DNA of 64,000 bases from Streptomyces sp. NBRC 110611. GTDB taxonomy: Bacteria > Actinomycetota > Actinomycetes > Streptomycetales > Streptomycetaceae. The DNA is taken from the NCBI RefSeq assembly GCF_001590865.1, contig NZ_BBUY01000002.1, positions 72,487 through 136,486 of the forward strand. The letters are read 5' to 3'. The notes beneath the pieces are model-generated. The model searched no databases. It was not told the DNA's origin and saw only the letters and a list, made by a program, of their open reading frames with translations. This document shows positions 60,800 through 64,000 of this stretch, piece after piece (the stretch's first letter is position 1; the number at the start of each line of letters is the position of its first letter). A program made the position numbers and the translations under genes.

Positions 60800-61911
60800 G
60801 CCACTCCTCGGTCGGTGTTCCGCCGGGTGTCCCGGCGCATCAGCCACAGGAAGAACGGCCCGCCGCACAGGGCCGTCAGCACGCCGACCGGGATCTCCAT
60901 GGGGGCGGCGACGGTGCGCGCCGCGATGTCGGCCCAGATCAGGAAGACCGCTCCGGCCAGCGCGGCCGTGGGCAGCACCCGGCGGTGGTCGCCGCCCACG
61001 AACAGGCGCACGACGTGCGGCAGCATCAGGCCGACGAAGCCGATCGGCCCCGATGCCGCCACCAGAACCCCGGTGACGAGGGAGAGCAGGACGAACATCC
61101 GGGCCCGGAACCGGGCCACGTCCAGCCCCATCGTCGTGGCCGCCTCCTCGCCCGTGAGCAGCAGGTTCAGCGACCTGGCCTGGACCAGCAGGACGACGAT
61201 TCCGAGGAGCAGGGCCGTGGCCGGCAGCCACAGCGTGCCCCACTGCACACCGCCGAGACCGCCGAGTGTCCAGGCCAGGACCTCTTGCGCCTCGTTGCCC
61301 CGGCCGGAGGTCAAGAGCAGCAGGTTCATCACCGCGGTGAGGACGGCCGCGACCGCCACCCCCGACAGCACCAGCCGCACGGAGGTGATGCGCCCGCCCG
61401 CGCGGGCCGTGGCGTACACGAGCAGCAGTGTCACCAGAGCGCCGGCGAACGCGGCGGCCGACAGCGACACCGGACCGAACAGGCTCACGCCGAAGACGAT
61501 CACCACGACGGCGCCCAGGGACGCGCCCGACGAGACGCCGAGGAGGTACGGCTCCGCGAGCGGGTTGCGCACCAGCGCCTGCATCGCCGTGCCCACCACC
61601 GCGAGCCCCGCCCCCGTCACCGCCCCCAGCAGCACGCGCGGGGCCCGTACGTCCAGCACGATCGTCTCGCGCGCCCGGGACCAGACCGGCTCCGGCCAGT
61701 CGGCGCCCAGCGCATGCGTCACGATGTCGCACACCTCGCCGGGCGGCACATGCACCGAGCCGATCGCCAGACCCGCCGTGACGGACACCAGCAGCAGGAC
61801 ACCGAGGAGGGCGAGGGCGGCGAGGAAGGACCACCGGCGTGGCCGGTCCGCGCGGCGGGTGCCCGGGACGACGGCAGTGGCGGAAGCTGCCTTCTCGGCG
61901 GCTGCCGTCAC
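60796..61911 (-). CDS. btuC: FecCD-family ABC permease, cobalamin uptake (BtuC-like)
   Basis: The 371-residue protein starts at GTG 61911, overlapping the binding-protein stop (GTGA). It has about ten membrane helices with the FecCD hallmarks 'LDVRAPRVLLGAVTGAGLAV', 'GTAMQALVRNPLAEPYLLGV', 'SSGASLGAVVVIVFG' and 'GPIGFVGLMLPHVVRLFVG' (coupling loop). It forms the membrane channel of the importer. Operon order binding protein - permease - ATPase is standard. No second permease is present, so it acts as a homodimer. Confidence 0.93.
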   Translation of the reverse strand: MTAAAEKAASATAVVPGTRRADRPRRWSFLAALALLGVLLLVSVTAGLAIGSVHVPPGEVCDIVTHALGADWPEPVWSRARETIVLDVRAPRVLLGAVTGAGLAVVGTAMQALVRNPLAEPYLLGVSSGASLGAVVVIVFGVSLFGPVSLSAAAFAGALVTLLLVYATARAGGRITSVRLVLSGVAVAAVLTAVMNLLLLTSGRGNEAQEVLAWTLGGLGGVQWGTLWLPATALLLGIVVLLVQARSLNLLLTGEEAATTMGLDVARFRARMFVLLSLVTGVLVAASGPIGFVGLMLPHVVRLFVGGDHRRVLPTAALAGAVFLIWADIAARTVAAPMEIPVGVLTALCGGPFFLWLMRRDTRRNTDRGVA

Positions 61912-63026
61912 CGGAAGCGCTCCGGGTGCAGCTCCCTGGCCAGCTTCTCCACCGCGTACGGCGGGCGGATGCCGACCACGGTGTCGGTCAGCGGCACCAC
62001 GACGAACCGCTTGTTCTTCACCGCGGGGACGTCGGCGAGGGCGGGCTGCGAGAGCAGGAACTCCTTCTTCCGCTCGACGTTTCCGGCTCCGCCGTAATCG
62101 TAGATCGCGATCACCTCCGGCTTACGGGCGACCACCTGCTCCCACGACACGTCACCGAAGACGCCGTCGAGGTCCGCGAACACGTTCCGCCCGCCGGCCA
62201 GCCGGATGATCTCCGAGCCGAGGCCCTTGCCGCCCGCGGTGAACGCCGCCTTGTCACCGCTGTCGTACACGAACACCGGCACGGCGGGTGCGCCCTTGAC
62301 CGCCTCGGTGGTCCGGCCGACCCGCGCCCGGAGGTCGCCGACCAGCTTCCCGGCCCGCTCCGGCACACCGAAGATCGCGCCGATGGTCCGGATCTCGTCG
62401 TAGTTGTCCGCCACGGACACCTGCTTCTTCTTCCCGCAGTACTCGCGGTTGAGGTAGGTGTCGATGCCCGCGTCGGCGAACGCCTTGCGGGAACGCCCCG
62501 CCTTCTCGGCGAACGCGCTGCCGTAGCCCCCGTAGACGAAGTCCGGCTCGGCGTTCAGAACCGTCTCGAAGGACGGTTCCTTCTTCGCGAGCTCCGGTAC
62601 GGCCTCGAAGTCCTTCTTGAGTTCGGGCAGAACGCCCGAGTCGGGGTAGGCGGTGCCCACCATCCGGTCCTTGAGCCCGAGGGCCAGCAGCAGCTCGGCG
62701 GGGTGCTGGTGGATGGTGACCACCCGTGCCGGGGGTTTGCGGTACGTCGTGCGCGTACCGCAGTTGTCGACCGTGACCGGAAAGCCCTTCGCCGAAGAGG
62801 CCGCGGGCTTGGCGTCGCCGGCGTCGCCCTTCGTCGTGCCGCAGCCGGCCAGCAGCGTCGCCGACAGGACGACGGCCAGGGCCGCGGCCCGCCGGGCCGG
62901 CGCCGCGGTCCGCCGGGCCGGCGCCGCGGTCCGCCGGGCCGGCGCCGCGGTCCGCCCGGAGCGCCGACGCGGAGCGGAGGGGAAAGAAGGGGGAGAGAAA
63001 AGGGGACGGGGCGTGCCGTCGTACAC
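61908..63026 (-). CDS. btuF: ABC substrate-binding lipoprotein, cobalamin uptake (BtuF-like)
   Basis: The 372-residue protein starts at GTG 63026, 6 nt after AGGAGG. The N-terminus is unusually long: a Pro/Arg stretch and a tandem 'RRTAAPA' repeat precede the hydrophobic core and lipobox 'LLAGCG' (Cys about 60). The mature part is a class III binding protein ('KPPARVVTIHQHPAELLLAL', 'YGGYGSAFAEKAG', 'RKPEVIAIYDYGGAGNVERK'). The extra residues before the lipobox come from a 21-bp DNA repeat, so a later start cannot be excluded. Riboswitch control points to B12-type ligands. Confidence 0.9.
   Translation of the reverse strand: MYDGTPRPLFSPPSFPSAPRRRSGRTAAPARRTAAPARRTAAPARRAAALAVVLSATLLAGCGTTKGDAGDAKPAASSAKGFPVTVDNCGTRTTYRKPPARVVTIHQHPAELLLALGLKDRMVGTAYPDSGVLPELKKDFEAVPELAKKEPSFETVLNAEPDFVYGGYGSAFAEKAGRSRKAFADAGIDTYLNREYCGKKKQVSVADNYDEIRTIGAIFGVPERAGKLVGDLRARVGRTTEAVKGAPAVPVFVYDSGDKAAFTAGGKGLGSEIIRLAGGRNVFADLDGVFGDVSWEQVVARKPEVIAIYDYGGAGNVERKKEFLLSQPALADVPAVKNKRFVVVPLTDTVVGIRPPYAVEKLARELHPERFR
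62881..62956 (-). repeat. 21-bp tandem repeat in the signal region of the binding-protein gene
   Basis: GCCGCGGTCCGCCGGGCCGG plus C is repeated 3.6 times (62881, 62902, 62923 and 62944) with a single change in the first copy. It encodes the Arg-Arg-Thr-Ala-Ala-Pro-Ala repeat just before the hydrophobic core of the signal peptide. It has probably expanded by slippage. Confidence 0.85.
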
Positions 63027-63067
63027 GTAAAGCCTCCTGGGGAGTCCGCGCTCCTCGGAACGGGCCC

Positions 63068-63222
63068 GCGACAGGCCAGTGTTCTGACTCCCGGACCGAC
63101 GTCCCTCCTCGCCTTCCCGCGCCGCGCGCAGTGGCCTGCCGAAGGGTCGTACTCCCCGGTCACAGTGGCGGGACCGTGCCGGATTCGCACCGGCTTCCTG
63201 TCTCCCGTCGCGGTGATGACCA
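63068..63222 (-). promoter_or_regulatory. cobalamin (adenosylcobalamin) riboswitch
   Basis: On the minus strand the order is GGGAGACAGGAAGCCGGTGC, then GAATCCGGC (core GGTGCGAATCC), ACGGTCCCGCCACTGTGACC (family CCCGCNACTGT) and, about 75 nt on, GAGTCAGAACACTGGCCTG (B12 box). All core elements of the cobalamin riboswitch are in order. It lies 42 nt upstream of the btuF-like start. A GGAGCGCGGACTCC hairpin sits between it and the AGGAGG ribosome site, so control is probably at translation initiation. The plus strand of this 378-bp gap holds the promoter of the FhuF-like gene. Confidence 0.9.
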
Positions 63223-63404
63223 GGCGATAGTACGTTTCGCCGGGGAAGGGGGGAGAGGGCGGGTGGTGCCCTGCGCGGAGCGGCGGAGCGTCTGGGATGC
63301 TGTCTGCTGGCCCACGGCGGTGCAGCCCCGCCGCCACCACCCTCCGGCCGGATCCCGGACGGGTCCCGGACGGACCCCCATTGTGCAGAGAGAGGGAGTA
63401 CGCC

Positions 63405-64000
63405 ATGCCCACGGCGCCTGACGCACCCGCCGAGGCCGTCACGGCGGCCCTCGCGGACGTGGCGGCTCTCGGCGGGTTCTTCACCCTGCCCCCGGGCGGA
63501 CCGGAGGCGGGCTGGCACCCGGTCGACGACGCCTACGCTCTCGGCTTCACCGACCGGGTCGAGGCCATCACCGAGCGGTACCGCACCCGCGAACTGCGCA
63601 TCGGCGCCTCCATCGCCCAGCTCGGGCACGCCGCACGGCTGTGGTCCCCGCTGCTGGCCTGCACGCTCATCCACGGTGTCGTACCCGACCTGTCCGTACT
63701 GCACCGGGCGGACGACGGCCCCGCGCTGCGGCTGCCCGTTCCCGCCGGCTGGTACGCCGACCGGACCCCGCGCCTCGCCGAGGTGCTGTACGAGCAGGTG
63801 GTGCCCCGGCACCTGGCGGCGCTGGCCGCGGGGCTGCGGGTCAAGGTGGCTCCCCGCCTCCTGGACGGAAACGCCGCGTCCGCGCTCGTGGAGGCGGCCC
63901 GGGCGCTGCTGACCGCCCGCCCGGATCTGCGCGGCCCGCTCACCGAGCTCACCACCACCCTGCTCGCCACCGGCCGGCTGGCCGGCACCGGCCACCTCAC
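63405..64000 (+). CDS. FhuF-like ferric reductase / (2Fe-2S) protein, 3' end beyond window
   Basis: It starts at ATG 63405, 7 nt after GAGGGAG, and is open to the right edge (about 198 residues seen). The N-terminal part resembles actinobacterial FhuF-type proteins: 'RTRELRIGASIAQLGHAARL', 'WSPLLACTLIHGVVPDL' and 'RLPVPAGWY'. The C-terminal Cys cluster that would bind the 2Fe-2S centre lies outside the window, so the call is provisional. FhuF-like reductases release iron from siderophores. Next to a B12 importer it may act on a metal chelate. Confidence 0.7.
   Translation, partial: MPTAPDAPAEAVTAALADVAALGGFFTLPPGGPEAGWHPVDDAYALGFTDRVEAITERYRTRELRIGASIAQLGHAARLWSPLLACTLIHGVVPDLSVLHRADDGPALRLPVPAGWYADRTPRLAEVLYEQVVPRHLAALAAGLRVKVAPRLLDGNAASALVEAARALLTARPDLRGPLTELTTTLLATGRLAGTGHL

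Overview
The window is a high-GC actinobacterial chromosome segment. GC is above 70 percent in genes, GTG starts are common, and there are many 4-base ATGA or GTGA overlaps. SARP, IclR and LysR regulators, DUF6153 and DUF6585 genes and a PKS/NRPS cluster all fit Streptomyces or a close relative. No rRNA, tRNA, CRISPR array or transposase gene was recognised.

Region 1 (about 1-13.4 kb) is general accessory metabolism. It holds a truncated GMC oxidoreductase, an antisense-facing TPP-riboswitch-like element with no thi gene behind it, a DUF362-SRPBCC fusion with an SDR, a beta-propeller operon, a Clp-N/HTH protein with two perfect operators at its start codon, a secreted alpha-carbonic anhydrase, a NarL-type two-component system, and two membrane proteins.

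Region 2 (13.4-16.8 kb) is a VWA - PP2C - kinase signalling triad with overlapping genes. The kinase continues through a membrane helix into an extracytoplasmic DUF4189 domain. Region 3 (16.8-25.5 kb) has a GNAT, a copper-type locus (CsoR-like box, DUF6153, multicopper oxidase), a membrane protein, a secreted protein and a HAD-GT20 fusion of the glucosylglycerol-phosphate synthase type.

Region 4 (25.7-29.6 kb) is a four-gene MNIO (DUF692) locus. It encodes a Cys-rich substrate-like protein fused to an Ig-like domain, the MNIO enzyme, a DUF2063-type partner and a VioB-like ferritin-fold protein. I know of no described pathway with this combination. Region 5 (29.7-32 kb) is an IclR regulator, a long composite palindrome and a globin-reductase.

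Region 6 (32.3-53.3 kb) is a biosynthetic gene cluster of the salinosporamide/cinnabaramide (gamma-lactam-beta-lactone proteasome inhibitor) type. It has a BacA/SalX-like prephenate decarboxylase, aminotransferase, PhzF, OCD-family and AMP-ligase genes for a non-aromatic amino acid. It also has a SalA-like PKS-NRPS (ACP-KS-AT-AT-ACP-C), a SalB-like A-PCP, a SalC-like ketosynthase homologue, a P450, MbtH and an alpha/beta-hydrolase. A divergent second proteasome beta subunit carries Phe45 and Val49, the substitutions known from SalI self-resistance. The second AT domain is broken by an apparent 1-nt frameshift. Five gene junctions in the cluster carry short tandem repeats. No crotonyl-CoA carboxylase/reductase is present.

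Region 7 (53.4-64 kb) holds an AbrB-family membrane protein, an XRE-NACHT-multi-TM protein, a SARP with an extra LuxR-type HTH, a DUF6585 gene, a secreted cutinase/PE-PPE-like hydrolase, and a cobalamin-riboswitch-controlled ABC importer operon. A FhuF-like gene runs off the right edge.
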